Source: Nageia nagi
Taxonomy: Eukaryota; Pinophyta
NCBI GenBank assembly: GCA_050084985.1
Contig: JBITNC010000001.1
Span: forward strand, 29,450,001-29,514,000
DNA length: 64,000 nucleotides
Reading direction: 5' to 3'
Part shown: one piece after another, positions 27,976-41,219 of the stretch
Position numbering within the stretch: position 1 is the first letter of the stretch
Layout of the letters: the number at the start of each line of letters is the position of its first letter
Position numbers and translations under genes: made by a program
The notes under the pieces: generated by a model
The model's input: the letters and a program-made list of their open reading frames with translations, nothing else
What the model was told of the DNA's origin: nothing
Database searches by the model: none

Positions 27976-28648
27976 AAAGTGAACTTACCATGAAGGTGTA
28001 CAACAAAATCAACATTATAAGCACAAAATCCTCCTAAGAGTGAAGTTGTCATCATAAACATGAATTCAACACAAGAATTCAAACTTCAATCCCACTTGAG
28101 GTAAAATTTACCAACCCAATAGCATCCCTAAGCTTACAAAATTGAGTTTCCAAGAGGGGTTTGGTGAATAAATCAATGGAGTTCAAGGTGGATGGATAAT
28201 ACTCCAAGTGTATGATGCCATCAAGAACCTTCTCCTGGATAAAATGGGCATGGATTTTCACATGTTTTGTTCTTTTATAGAACACAAGATTCTTAGCCAA
28301 AGAAATAGCTGATTGATTATCTAAAAAAATCAAAGATGAGCCACCTTGCTCATATCTAATTTTTTTTAGAATATGCCTTAGCCAAATGGCTTACTGGGTT
28401 GCAATAGACATGGCATGATATTCGACTTCTGTGGTGGAAAGAAAAATAATAGGATGCTTCTTGGAAGCTCAAGAGATAGCACTTGAACTAATGCTAAACA
28501 CATACATAGAGGTTGACTTTCTATCATCTCTATCTCCCCAATAGTTAGAATCTGAGAATCTAGAGAGAACAAATTAGGGTAACTTGGAATACTTAAGAGC
28601 AAGATCCTTAGTCCCTGCAACATACGTCAAGATTTGTTTAACAACATT

Positions 28649-29235
28649 TTATGGAATTAAAAGATTTCATAACTTAAAAACACTTGTAGGACCTTCATCA
28701 AATATAACAATCAATCATTGTAAACTAAGAACTCAAGAAGCATTCTCACATAGTAACACAAGATATATAGTGGTTCCTCCATCACATGGAGTACTCCACT
28801 TTAGGTATCCTTTTCACTATACTTTCAAACAATGTACACTCATATGGATCTCAACCATGATTCTTCTTAGCATGAAGCATAGCTTGCATGCTTAATACCT
28901 TACTAACTAAGATCTATACTAACAACTTCCCATCTTCATCTTCTTACCAATCTTTACAAAAATGAGCTCCTTTTATAGGACTCAAAACTAACCTGAAGTA
29001 GTTAATTAACCTAACCATAATAGATTAGTTAACCCTAAGTTACAATATAGATTTACATTTGATTGTTAGTGGAGACACTATTCCATCTAACAATATTATT
29101 TTAAGTTGGGTGGAGAATACTATTCCACCCACCATGGATGAACCTCATTATCAACTAATAACTAAATTTAGGTGATTATTAATATGCTAAGCATATTAAT
29201 TACATAATACCCTAAAAAATATTATAATTCTAACA
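28649..29235 (-). repeat. 3' LTR of element C
   Basis: The 587-bp copy starts TGTTAGAATTATAAT on the minus strand. Its outer end reads TTATGG on the plus strand where the partner LTR has TGATGG, so the terminal CA has mutated. Confidence 0.88.
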
Positions 29236-29245
29236 CTCCCCCTTC

Positions 29246-30959
29246 ATGTTATTTTAAGAATTATTAGAAAAATAATGATTTTACGAAGAGATTTTACTCA
29301 TGTTACAAAGCGTACATATAGCCAAATAAGGCTTTACAATTTTGAGAGAGAGGAGACCTTTTGAGACTTTATATAAAAGAGAGAAAGTTGAAGATCCAAA
29401 TGCCAAAAGCCAAGAAGTCTCACAAATGATGTCACAAGTAACCTACAATCTCTTAGAAAAAACCTGCAAACTATAATCAACTTATAATAAAATTAGTTAG
29501 AAGCATTATACATTCATATCAACATGAATCAAATCATACTATCCATACACTAAAGCATATAAAGATGTCAAGAAATCATAAATGCACAACAACAAGGATG
29601 ACATAGATCATCAACTATGATATCTTAAAATATCATATGTGTATAAAATCATGTATCATCATCAAGACATAGTATGATCATTCATATGAGCACAACATAA
29701 CATGATATTTAACAATATCATATGTGCATATATCAAGATATGTGCACTATCAACCAATTGATATGCATCAAAAAATGAAAAAATTGATTAGTTTTATTTT
29801 CATTATTCTTTGTTGTTTATCATTCTTTCTTTTGTATTTGTTTTTTATTTTGTATTTGTTTTATATGAGAGGTGTCATCACAATATAACTAGACATTTTC
29901 TCCCTCTTGATGACAACTTCATAAGAAAAAATACATGTGTGACAATGTGACATGAATCATGCCAAGAATAAAGGCCAACTTAACCAATATTGATGCCAAG
30001 AGTTAAAGGCAAAATAAATATCATAAGGCACAAAAGGCCATCTTAAGTACCACATTATGATGTAGAAAGCCAAAAGGTGCCATAAAGAAATGGGACTTTA
30101 CCAAGAGTAAGCCACAATGTCACATAAGAAATATACTTGAATTTACCAAGAGTGCATCAAGAAGGCATAATAAATAAGCTTGACTTTACCAAAAGTGAGT
30201 CAAGAGACCACAACAAGTAAACTTAAATTTATTAAGAGTGAGTTAAGATATCCAAACAAATAAAATTGATTTTACCAAGAGTGAGCCAAGATTTTATAAT
30301 TAGAAGTCCATCTTAACCATGCTACTAGTTAAGAGGGAAATAATGAAATTGGTACCATTAATCAATTGAAATGATTCAAATTTCATCAATAATATGTAAA
30401 TAATCCATTATCATGGATCTATCTTCCATCGTCATGGAAGTAGAAAAGAGTGTGGCCACTAATGCATTATAAGTCATCACAGAGATGCCAAGCCAATATT
30501 TATAATCATCAAAAGATACTTGGATTTTATGTTGCACTATAAGTCATCATGAAGGATGCCAAGCCAATACTTATAGTTAACAAATGATACTTGGATTTTA
30601 TGTTACACTATAATTCATCACAAAGGATGCCAAGCCAATACTTATAATTAATAAAAGATGCATGGAATAAAATCCATTAGTGAAAGATACTTGGATTTAG
30701 CAATGTAACATAATCCATCAAAATGGATCCACCTTCCCAACATGGAAGTAAAAAAAATGTAGATGAATAAAGCTACAATTTTTTCATTAAGAACTTGATT
30801 TTGAAAATAAGGGGCTTGGATTTGGATTGCACTATAAGTCATCACAGAGATGCCAAGCCAATACTTATAGTCAACTAGTCAACAAGAATGTAAAAAAAAT
30901 AAGCTTGGGTTTTGAAAAGTCTACATACATATTACAATAGCAAATAAAGAATTCAATAA
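29246..30959 (-). repeat. 3' noncoding region of element C with tandem repeats
   Basis: Between 30455 and 30660 a unit of about 71 bp repeats three times, with a further copy at 30829-30865. Each contains GCACTATAAGTCATCACAGA and GATGCCAAGCCAATACTTAT. The same phrase occurs once in the 3' regions of Copia-1, A and B. Upstream, 29930-30310 holds loose repeats of TTTACCAAGAGTGAG. Confidence 0.75.
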
Positions 30960-31177
30960 GAATTCAATCAATACTCCCCCTAGAGGATATTTCACCAACC
31001 CAACTTTATAAAGGGGCTTGGTGAGTAAATAATGTGTGGGTTTTGTGTAAGAAAGTCCATTCCATACTAGAGTGTCTGATTGCTGTAATTAAGATTATGG
31101 TTCAACTTTTGTAGGACCCATAGAAGGTTTAGATGCTATATCCTTATATAGGGAGGCCCTTTTCTTCCACTTTTCTT

Positions 31178-31567
31178 TTAATTATCACATTCCACAGTGG
31201 CTATTACTTGCATCACACTTAATTTGTATCTCATTTTCTTTGGTTGTAATTGCCACATATTTTTCTTAGCTAGTAGTTTATTTTGCTTAGCCAAGAGTTC
31301 ATGGTAATACTGTATGCATACAACTTTTTCTTTTTGTAGCATATCATAATGATGGGCCATTATCTCCATCTCGACCTTTATTGCAACCAGTTCATGGTGA
31401 AGGTAGGCATTCTTTAAGTCTGCCCATATGTTTATTTCCTTATTAGAACTCAGGGAAGAACTTCCCATGTGTGTGATAAAATTCTCTATGGGAGTCATGA
31501 TGATCAACCTATTGCTCATGATTAAACTATCCAATTTAATAGTCAAGATGAGAGAGAAAAATAGCAT
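31178..31567 (-). CDS. Unrecognised open frame inside element C
   Basis: This 129-residue frame lies where gag-pol would normally be. It has a hydrophobic start, then a Leu/Lys/Gln-rich segment (about residues 60-110, LLAKQNKLLAKK) that could form a coiled coil. I recognise no domain. It could be a degraded gag piece, a captured exon or chance. Low confidence that it is a gene. Confidence 0.25.
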   Translation of the reverse strand: MLFFSLILTIKLDSLIMSNRLIIMTPIENFITHMGSSSLSSNKEINIWADLKNAYLHHELVAIKVEMEIMAHHYDMLQKEKVVCIQYYHELLAKQNKLLAKKNMWQLQPKKMRYKLSVMQVIATVECDN

Positions 31568-34500
31568 AATGATTACTTAGTCATTATGTAGCTTAATGGT
31601 ACTATCATTATTACTATCTTGACATTACATGATGCATATGACATCAATTAATTAAATAAGTGGTAGGTGAGATATTTTATCATTACAAATTTATTATCTA
31701 ATGAATCTTTTTCTCTATTTGTCACAATGATTATAGTTTGATTATATCAAATCATATGCATTATAAATAGTTGTAAATGATCCTTGCTTATCATTCAATG
31801 CTTTGCATTTATGATTTGAGCTAAAAATTTTTATTTTTAGTTATTCTTCATGGATGTTTCTTAGTTTCATGCCCTACCGAGTGATCTCTAGGATAACATA
31901 GTGCATCGTAGCATTCATGTAGCTTTAGAAAATTATGCTTTGATCACTTTTGAGGTATTTGCAACAATAACTAGTATTTCTTCAATTGTACCCAGATGAT
32001 TATTATGGCATTTGCATGATTTTTCATCTCAATCATGAGGATCATGTTCACCAATTATTTTATTTGCTCAATCATCCTAATTGGACATGGCATATAATGG
32101 TTTATACCCCTTCAATTGCTATCTTTTGCAATTTGTATGCTACATTGGACCACCTTTCTTACATCCATAGGAGTATTTCGAACCACTGACTATTGCATGG
32201 GTAGTTCGTTAGCATAGGCTACAATGGTCATCCATATACTCTTTTCACATTCCTTAATGAAGAGTAGTGCACAAAATACTTAATTTTTAAGTTAGCACAA
32301 TATAAGCATAGACTACAATTAGTCGACCAAGGAGTAGTGCATAACATACTTAATTTTTAAGTTAGCATAATATAATATTTAATCCATCCTCCCCCTTTTG
32401 CTTTGTTGTAATAAAGAACATAAGAAAAAAATGCATTAAAAGAGTTATATGAGTAAAAAATTGATTCATAGGCATAAAATGAGAGTACAATCACTCGATG
32501 AAGGGGCTCAGTAATGTGAGATTACCTAGTGAGCGAACCCTCATGCTTGTAGAATGAAACAAGGTTGAATGTAAAAGGGTTGAAATACCATAGCACAACA
32601 TATGTGGGATAAAAAGAATGTGAAGTGTGAAGGGGGTCCACACCATGAGAATGCAATAATTGGAGTGTGTATTTAAATATGTCACACATAAATAAATTTG
32701 TGGTATGAAAAAAAAAATAATTCTCATACCTTAAAGGAATTAATGAACACTATTAGAAATGAATGACTCTAAAAAAAAAGAGCACATAGTGACTCCATTA
32801 TTTAAATATCGTCAGTGAAAAAATGGTAATGGCCAAAGTCAAAAAGCACATTATGGTGATAGCTACATGAAAAAAAATGGAATATCCAAAGTCAAAAATC
32901 ACCCACCCAACTGTGGTATAGTGTGGAAAATGAAAGAGATATGACAAGAAGGGAAGGTCCTGTAAGTCAAAAAGAACCACCAACTTGGGTATGAGGAGGA
33001 AGGTAAGAAAAAAAAAGTCTGCATAAGGCCAAAAAGAAGGCAAGATAAAGAAAAAAGTTGAGTAAGAGTTGAAGGTCATACGAGGGAAGGGCCAAAGAAA
33101 AAATAGGCAACAGGGATGCATCTGTAAATGTCATTGGAATCAAAAATGGTAATGGATCTTTTAGGTGTTAAGAATGCTAAGAGGAAAACTTTGCTTCAAC
33201 TCTAAGTCAATAAATTAGGTATGCTATCTCTTTGAAGCATGACCAAACATTATCCTAGAGGCTCCTTGGTTCTCATAAAGTTTGTGCTAGCTTTGAAATT
33301 ATCGAGTTATAGAGTTTATTTTCTCCATTTTGAGAAACCCAAAGCACTACATTCCTCACCGAGGAAGATAAAACCTTAGATGATGTAACAAGTGCTCTCA
33401 TGGAGAGGGCTAGTGGACAAACCAAAGATGGAGTTGGATTCTGGTAAAGCAAATAGTAACAAGGTGATGGGAATATTTACTCAAACCTTAGGCTTTGGTT
33501 TTGTTCCATAGCCTACTATTGAAACTATCCACCAGTCTCAATCCCCTGCATAGCTGCATAGTGGAATCATACCATACCTTGGCCATCTTGTAAGCTAGGG
33601 AGCACTTCCTTCATATCCTACTAGGTTGGTAAGAGGGATATTAGTTTATCATTTATACTAAAGTTCACTTCAAACCATACCAACATATACAAACACTCTA
33701 GCTTCTACCATGCCAACATATACATTCAGGAAGGAAAGGATGGCCCTTACATTGCCTATGCTAATGCTTGAATTTGTTAATAGTACATTACCATAGATAA
33801 GTGGAGATCTATCGATCACTAGAAAGCACTCTCACCAACATTTTCTTCAGAAGTGAAATAATAGGTAATGCCTATGAGAATTTATTTTGATTCACAGGTG
33901 AAATATATTTATTAAGGAAGTAACTTTATCAAAGTGGATGCCAAACTCTATGATTTAATGGGAAGGTTGATAAGAAAGGTACCCTATGACCAGACCATAC
34001 TATCCAAGGGTACAAGATGAAGAGGAGATAGTCCACCATGAGATAGTCTGGCAGTAAGGATGAAAAATAAAATGTGTGCTCAACAGAAGGGGAAAGGAGG
34101 GGAGCACCACCATAGGGGTGGCTAGGGAGCACCATTGCAGGGGTCAATCGAGGAAGTGCTACATGCAAGAGTCAATTGGGGAGTGATGGATAGTGGACCT
34201 CCTTTTTGTTATTTTTTTTGATAGTTTTGATTTATAAGATAAAATTTGTTAATATAAAGTTGTATTAAAAACATAGAATATAATTTTTAATACAATAATA
34301 GTAGATTTTTATTAAAAAAATAATGCATTTAACACTAATAAAAAAATAAACAACTTGAGCACCATACAAAATTGCAATATTTGAGCATTCTTATCGTATT
34401 TAATGTTCCAAATAAATGATTTGGCGAATATATTGTAGACAACAAAAAAAAACATTACAAACTTTACAACTTGTATTTGTGATTTATTTTATACCAAAAA

Positions 34501-34882
34501 TTTCATATTTTTTTTCCTTATTTAAAAAAATAAATTGTAAAATAGGCAAAAAAATTATCCATAACATGAATAGAAACATTTTACTCTCAAAATCATAAGA
34601 TTTGCAATTTAACTTTATAACATGTGTTATATTTAGCAAATAAGAAATACTACTAACATGTCACTAAGGTAATAATTTTCCCTTAAATTTGAGCACATTA
34701 TTCTCAAATAAAGCATGTGAGTATAAACAACAAGATGCAACTTCAAAATAAGAAATTGAAATGGACTAACAATTTAAGTTTCAAATATAACTTGAAATAA
34801 GATAAAAGTATAGATATACCTTAATTTGAGGTGAGTTACCTCAAATTTCCAAGTTGAAGTTTGGAGGAGATCCCACAAGGAA
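31568..34882 (-). other. Leader-side interior of element C, no genes recognised
   Basis: This is AT-rich sequence with short open frames but no recognised domain. Near 33840-34190 a G+C-richer patch has repeated GGGAGCACCA phrases; the region nearest the primer site (34200-34880) is AT-rich. Confidence 0.5.
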
Positions 34883-34896
34883 GCTCTGATACCATT

Positions 34897-35481
34897 TGAT
34901 GGAATTGAAGGATTCCATAATTCAAGAACACTTGTAGGATCTTCATCAAATATAGCAATCAATCATTCTAAACTAAGAACTCAAGAAGCATTGTTACATA
35001 GTAACACAAGATGTATAGTGGTTCCTCCATCACATGGAGTACTCCACTTTAGGTCTCCTTTTCACTATACTCTCAAATAATGTACTCATATGGATCTCAA
35101 CCATGACTCTCCTTAGCATGAAGCATAGCTTGCATGCTTAATACCTTACTAACTAAGATCTATACTAACAACTTCTCATCTTCATCTTCTTACTAATCTT
35201 CACAAAAATGAGCTCCTTTTATAGGACTCAAAACTAACCTTAGGTAGTTAACTAACCTAACCATAATAGATTAATTAACCCTAAGTTACAATATAGAATT
35301 ACATTTAATTGTTAGTGGAGACACTATTTCATCTAACAATATTATTTTAAGTTGGGTGGAGAATACAATTCCACCCACCATGGATGAACCTCATTATCAC
35401 CTAATAACCAAATTTAGGTTATTATTAATATGCTAAGCATATTAATTACATAATGCCTTAAATAACATTATAATTGTAACA
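34897..35481 (-). repeat. 5' LTR of element C
   Basis: The 585-bp LTR is next to primer site 34883-34894 and followed at 35482 by the duplicated ACATT. Confidence 0.9.
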
Positions 35482-38205
35482 ACATTGAGGTGTTCAACAT
35501 AAGGTTGTTGCATGAATCATGCTATCAGATTCATTGTAAAGGCAATATCTGGCATAGATATAGTCAAATACAAAATACTACCAATTAATTATCTGTAAGT
35601 TGTAGCATCAGCTAATTGAGAAATGGAGCTTAGAGAAATAGTGATTCTAGGAGAGACTAGGATTGTAGCATATCTACACTCCTCCTTTCCAAACTTCTAT
35701 AAGATGTCTGCTATATACTTAGATTGAATGAGGTAAGTACAATCCTTGTATTGATACACTTACATTCCAAAATAATAGTGCAAAAGACTAAGATCAATCA
35801 TTTCAAACATTACCTTAAGTTTTTATATGTACTTTTGAATGATTTTATCATTATTTCTAGTAATCAAAAGATCATCCACATAAAAGATAATCAAGACCAC
35901 ATCTTTTCTTTGATTGAGCACATATAGATTGGAGTCAGAAAAATACTTGAAGAAACCAATGTCTACAAAGTACCTTTAAATCTTTCTGTACCAAGCTTTA
36001 GGTGATTGTTTAAGTCTTACCAATGACTTCTTTAGCTTGCACACAAAGGACTCTTTACCTTCCACAATAAACCCTTTGATTAGTTCATGAAGATTTCCAC
36101 ATCTAAGTCACCATTAAGAATGCACTCTTAACATCAAGTTGAAAAAATTTCCATCCTTGTGCTGTAGAAATAGTAAGGATAACTCTCACAGTAGGCATCT
36201 TTGCCATAGGAGCAAAGGTTTTCTCATAATCTACATCGTATTTTTGAGCAAACCTTTAGCTACTAACCTTGCCTTGTATTTCTAAATATCTCTTATTGAA
36301 TTGAATTTGACCTTGTAGATCCACTTATTTCCAATCACATTTTTTTCATTAGGATAAAGAACCAAGTCTCAAGTTTTATTTTTCATAAGCACCTCATACT
36401 CCACTTTCATGGCTTCCACCCAACACTCATGCTTAGAAGCTTCTTTGAAGGTTGAAGGCTCATGCTTGTTGTTAATCTTGGTAATTAAGGATTTGTTCAA
36501 GGTCATGCTCCTTGTTACCCTTTATGTTGGAGAATTTTGTTCCTGAGGTAGCTTATATACATCAATATCCAATCAGCTAGGAGCAACTGAAGAGTCCTCT
36601 AGATCATCAACATCCTCATTAGAAGCAAATGTTTTAGGAAATTCATTAAAGTTTACATCCTTTGAAATAAATACTACTTTATAGGTTGGAGAGTAGAGCC
36701 TATAGCCTCTATGCTAACTATCATAACCTATAAAGATGCATTTTTCAACTCTTTTGTCCAACTTCTTCCTTTTTTTAGAAATAATGTAGGAGAATGCTTC
36801 ATAATCAAACACCCTAAGGTGAGAAATGTTAGGTTTTCTTTCTAGCCATGCCTCAAAAGGAGTTTTACTCTGAATATCATTTATAGAACACCTCTTCAAG
36901 ATGTAAATAGTAGTGCTCATAGCTTCACCCTACAAGAATTTCGAAAGATTACCCAACATACATCTAAACATCTCCATAATTATTCTATTTTTCCTTTCAT
37001 CAACATCATTGTGCTGAAGAGTGTATGGAATTGTAAACTACCTCTTGATTCTATACTTAGCACAATAGTAATTAAACTCATTGTTGCTATATTCTCCTCT
37101 ATTATTTGATATCAACATCTTGATTTTAGAGTTAGTTTAATTCTCAACAAAGGCCTTAAAAACCTTAAAACTCAAAAATTTGATCTTTATGCTCAAGTAG
37201 ATGCCCAAAGGTCATCCTACTAAAGTCATTAATGAAGGCCAAGATGTAATATGATCCTCCAAATGACTTAGTCTGAAATAGACCCATCAAATCAAAATGC
37301 ATAAGTTTAAGAGGTTGAGATGCTCCTGTTGCCTTATCTTTTTCAAACATTTGTCTATGCATCTTACCAAGAATGCACTTCTTACATAGACAAACCAAAG
37401 AAGAAATTGAAGGCAAACCTTTCACAAGTTCTTGGTCTTTCATGACTTGAATACTCTTATGGTTAAGGTTCCCTAAATTATGGTGCCAAATATTGCTTTT
37501 AGAACACACACTAGAAGTAATACATGTCTTTGATTTAAATTGATCCATAATGTAGAGGTTATCTTTCATAAATTCTTTAACTAAAATGGGAAGTCCTTTC
37601 TTAATGCACTAGGATTGAGAGTCAAACTCAAAAGAGTACTCTTTTCTAGCAACTTGGATCATGGAGAGAAGGTTCATCCTTAACTTAGGAACATAAAGAA
37701 TATTTTCAAGAACTTTTTCATGAATTAGTACACTCCCAATTCTTTAGACTTCAAGGGTAGAGTTATCACCTATCACAACTACATCCTTTTTATACTTGTG
37801 AAAGTTATCAAATTTTTATTTATCAAAGCATAGATGATTAGTGTAACCAAAGTCAAAAATCCATTTAGATGAAAAAGAGAGAGACATGGAGTAGAGCACT
37901 GTAGCAAAACTAGCATGAATATTTTTCTTTTCTTTGTAGCTTTTTACATTTCCATTACCTTTATTCTTTTTCTTTCTTTTCTTTTTGTAGTAATCAACTT
38001 CTTTGTAACCTTGAATGCCACAATAATTACAATTACCATCAAATTTTTTCTTAGGATAGGGATTGTTTGCTTTACCTTTTCCATCTCTTTGCTTGAAGTG
38101 ATTATTGTTGCCATTGTTCTTACTATTATGGTTGTTGTTCCTATTGTTCCTACTACTATTTTAGCCATTGCCTCTTTTCTAAAATCGTAGATGTAGAGTG
38201 ACATT

Positions 38206-39694
38206 ATTAAAGCTTATTTTTTTATTTAAAATTAGGTCTTCACCTGGATGCCCACACAAGAGGAGCCCAAGTCCTACCAATCCTCAACCAATTACCCTTG
38301 GGTAGTAATATACTCTCACAAGAAGTACTAGCAATTTTCTAAGGTTTTGATATTTATTGGATTGACCAAATTATTAATCTTGATTAGATTTCAAGTTATC
38401 CTCCTAGGCTATTAGGATAATCTCTAAATGGATGTGTGGATATGTGGTATTGCTACACACATACCTGTCCACTTATTAGAGTTAAATCTATACCAATAGA
38501 GGACTTAGGGGCAATTAAGAAGTATGAACTCTTTATGACTTGGATGGTTAGAGTTAAAAGCTCCAATCCACCTATACTCACCTTATGGCTCCCTAAACAT
38601 GTCATATTGCAGAATGTACATGTAGATGTGTTAATTTTAGGGAGTTGCTCATATCAATGTTTACATTTTTGGATAAGTAAGTAAAGCAAAAGTGCTAAAC
38701 ATGAAGTAAAAGAGCATAAGTAAAAATAATCCATTTGCAATTTGAAACTTAAGAGTCTAATGGGTTTCATTTACTAACCCTTAAAGGACATCTTTACAAA
38801 GATCCATAATTTGCACAAGTTAACTTTGCAAGAAGAAATGGTTAATACTTAAGCATTATTTGCATAAGTTAACTTTGCATAAAGGATAAATACTTAGGTA
38901 TAAACATGCATAAAAATTAAGTTGTAAAACATGCATCATTAACTTAAACTTTTAAGTACTAAACATGCATTATTTAAGTATAAGCATGCATCTTAAATAA
39001 GTTTTAAGCATGCATAAAATTTAAGTATTAAGCATAAGTATGCATCATTTTCACTTAAAAGTAAAAAATGCATCATTTAACTTACAAATTTAAGTAAGCA
39101 TGCATTATCCTATTACTTTGCATAAGTTATATTTACAAAAGAAATTTAGAAATATGCAATATTTTGTTAACTCTAACATGCAATATATTGATAAATATTT
39201 AAGTCAAAAATTATACAAATTCCCCTTTCTTTTACTTAAACATTTATCCTTGAAGATATCATACTAGTTTACCTTAGAAATTTAACTAAGGAGATAATGT
39301 AAAAAAATACTTGTATGCTAAAAATATCTTCTAAAGATTATTAAAATAGGAATTATCTCCATTCCTATTTTTGTAAAGCATTTGCAATGTAAGTAAAAAC
39401 AAATGTAGTTTTACCAAAGTAAAAAAAATTCCATATTTAAGTACTTTGAACAAATTTTTTTTAAAAATTGTCATCCTTAGAAGTACTACCAAGGCAAAAA
39501 TGTCATTTATAAAACATATTCCTAAGTGACCAATTGAAGGTACCTTATATTGCAAATAATATCTCCCATTTTAAATAGAAAAAACACCCCCTCATATTTC
39601 TATGCATTAAATGCTTACTTTCTCCAAGTAGGCAAAATTAAATAAATCATCATTAAATTTTGAATCTCACTCTACTTTAAATCAGAGTGCATTA
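38206..39694 (-). other. Leader of element A, distal part
   Basis: This matches the Copia-1 distal leader in reverse (for example 38235-38330). It has many TTAAGT and GCATGC phrases. It ends at the insertion site of element B and continues at 48288. Confidence 0.75.
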
Positions 39695-40200
39695 TGAGAG
39701 AATTGAACTATAACAAGAACAATCCTAAACTACCATGATCACATGAAAGCTCTCAATTCACATCTAAGAAACTCATAAACAAGACAATCTCATAAAGTAA
39801 CTCAAGATGTAAAGTGGTTTCTCCAACTAGGAGTACATCCACTAACTAGATCTTTACTTCAATTACAAATACAACTCTCTTACAATCCTTTTAATCTCAA
39901 CTCCTACACTTCTATCCTATAGCATAACTTTACTCTACAAATTGATGTATTATCACAAAGAGGGAGACCTCTATTTATTGGCCAAAATCTCTCTTTGGAT
40001 TACCCTTTTATCTAATGTACAAAAGCATGACATGCACATCCTTTTACCCAAGGGGCATGCTCATGACATGGAGTGTAAGACAAGTTACATTATCATATTC
40101 ACTTAAATACTTAAGGTATTAAATAATACCCTTAAGTATTAGTGAATTTACATATAAGATTTAATACAACCTTTACAATAATGCATTATACATTCCAACA
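39695..40200 (-). repeat. 3' LTR of element B
   Basis: The 506-bp LTR runs TGTTGGAATG... to ...CAATTCTCTCA on the minus strand. Confidence 0.92.
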
Positions 40201-40664
40201 CTTCTCTTTAATGCAATATTAGGATAGAGCTAGTAAGAGAGAAGAAAAAGAGAAAGTAAGAGAGTTCTTCTCCAAGCAGATACAATGGAGATGAGAATTT
40301 TTTACATATTTTTGAAGTAAAAAAGATCTAGTTTGAGACTCACTATTTTTCTAAATACAATCTTTAACTACAATTGATTTCAATGTACATGAAATATTCA
40401 TCCAACTAGAAGTTATGAAGAGTTTCCAAGAGCCTGCATACTTGAGGTAAGTAACTTGCAATCTTAAAGGAATATGCAAGTCATAAGCAACTCAAATAAC
40501 AATATTAGTTAGATGCATCATAGTCATATCAACAAGGATAGATGAATCATATAAATACCATGATGAACTGATCAATGGTGCACTATAAGTCATTACGAAG
40601 ATGCCATGCCAAAAAACTCATAGTCACCTGTTGTATATAAGACATGTGTTGATTATTATTATAA

Positions 40665-41105
40665 AATAGAGCATGCACATATGAGTTCTTCACATGTGGA
40701 TAACTAAATAGTGCCAAAATACACATAAGAGTTCCTCACATATGGATAATTGAATAGTGATAGATCATGCACATAAGAGTTCCTCAAACATGGATAATTG
40801 AACAGTGCCAAATGACACATAAGATTTCCTCACATATGAATAACTAAATAGTGCTAGATTGATAAAAAATATAGAACATGCACATATGAGTTCCTCACAT
40901 ATGGATAACTAAATAGTGCCAAAAGACACAGAAGAGTTCCTCACATATGGATAACTGAACAGTGCTAGATTGACTAAAAATAGAACATGCACATATGAGT
41001 TTCTCACATATGGATAATTGAACAGTGTTAAAAGACACATAAAAGTTCCTCACATATAGATAACTAAACAATGCTAGATTGGCCAATTTGTACAATAATT
41101 TCCTC
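40665..41105 (-). repeat. Tandem repeats in element B 3' region
   Basis: AGTTCCTCACATATGGATAA units recur about eight times with ACTGAACAGTGC or TGCACATA spacers, in the same place as the arrays of Copia-1 and A. Confidence 0.85.
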
Positions 41106-41219
41106 ACATAGAGCGAACTTACCATGAAGGTGTACAACAAAATCAACACTATACACACAAAATTCTCTTAGGGGTGAAGTTGTCATCGTAAACATGAATT
41201 CAACACAAGAATTCAAACT

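Larger units (their letters stand above)
28649..35481 (-). mobile_element. Element C: copia-related LTR element with little coding capacity
   Basis: It is flanked by the 5-bp duplication ACATT (28644-28648 and 35482-35486) and inserted in the pol region of element A. LTRs 28649-29235 and 34897-35481, primer site 34883-34894 (TGGTATCAGAGC) and polypurine tract 29236-29245 (GAAGGGGGAG) are all in place. The interior is almost non-coding. A short remnant of a copia pol C-terminus survives at about 30965-31025 (minus strand, TCACCAAGCCCC...GGTTGGTGAA), so C is a deletion derivative that would need enzymes from another element. LTRs are about 92 percent similar by hand over 245 bp. Confidence 0.9.
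28079..38205 (-). pseudogene. Element A gag-pol remnant (interrupted by C at 28649-35481)
   Basis: On the minus strand, from high to low coordinates: a degenerate knuckle CNYCGIQGYKEVDYY (38060-37986; the His and last Cys are replaced by Tyr), a protease trace near 37850, pre-integrase NIWHHNLGNLNHKS near 37490, integrase 37480-36700, RT with intact YVDDLL near 35876, and after element C the RNase H end with IFLDNQSAISLAKN (28333-28079). The N-terminal capsid is missing: the knuckle region joins almost directly to leader sequence at 38205. Numerous stops and shifts are present. Confidence 0.85.

Noticed and set aside
32798-33121. Hydrophobic open frame in element C as a membrane protein
   Set aside because: The hydrophobicity comes from reading A-rich sequence on the opposite strand; no conserved motif was seen.
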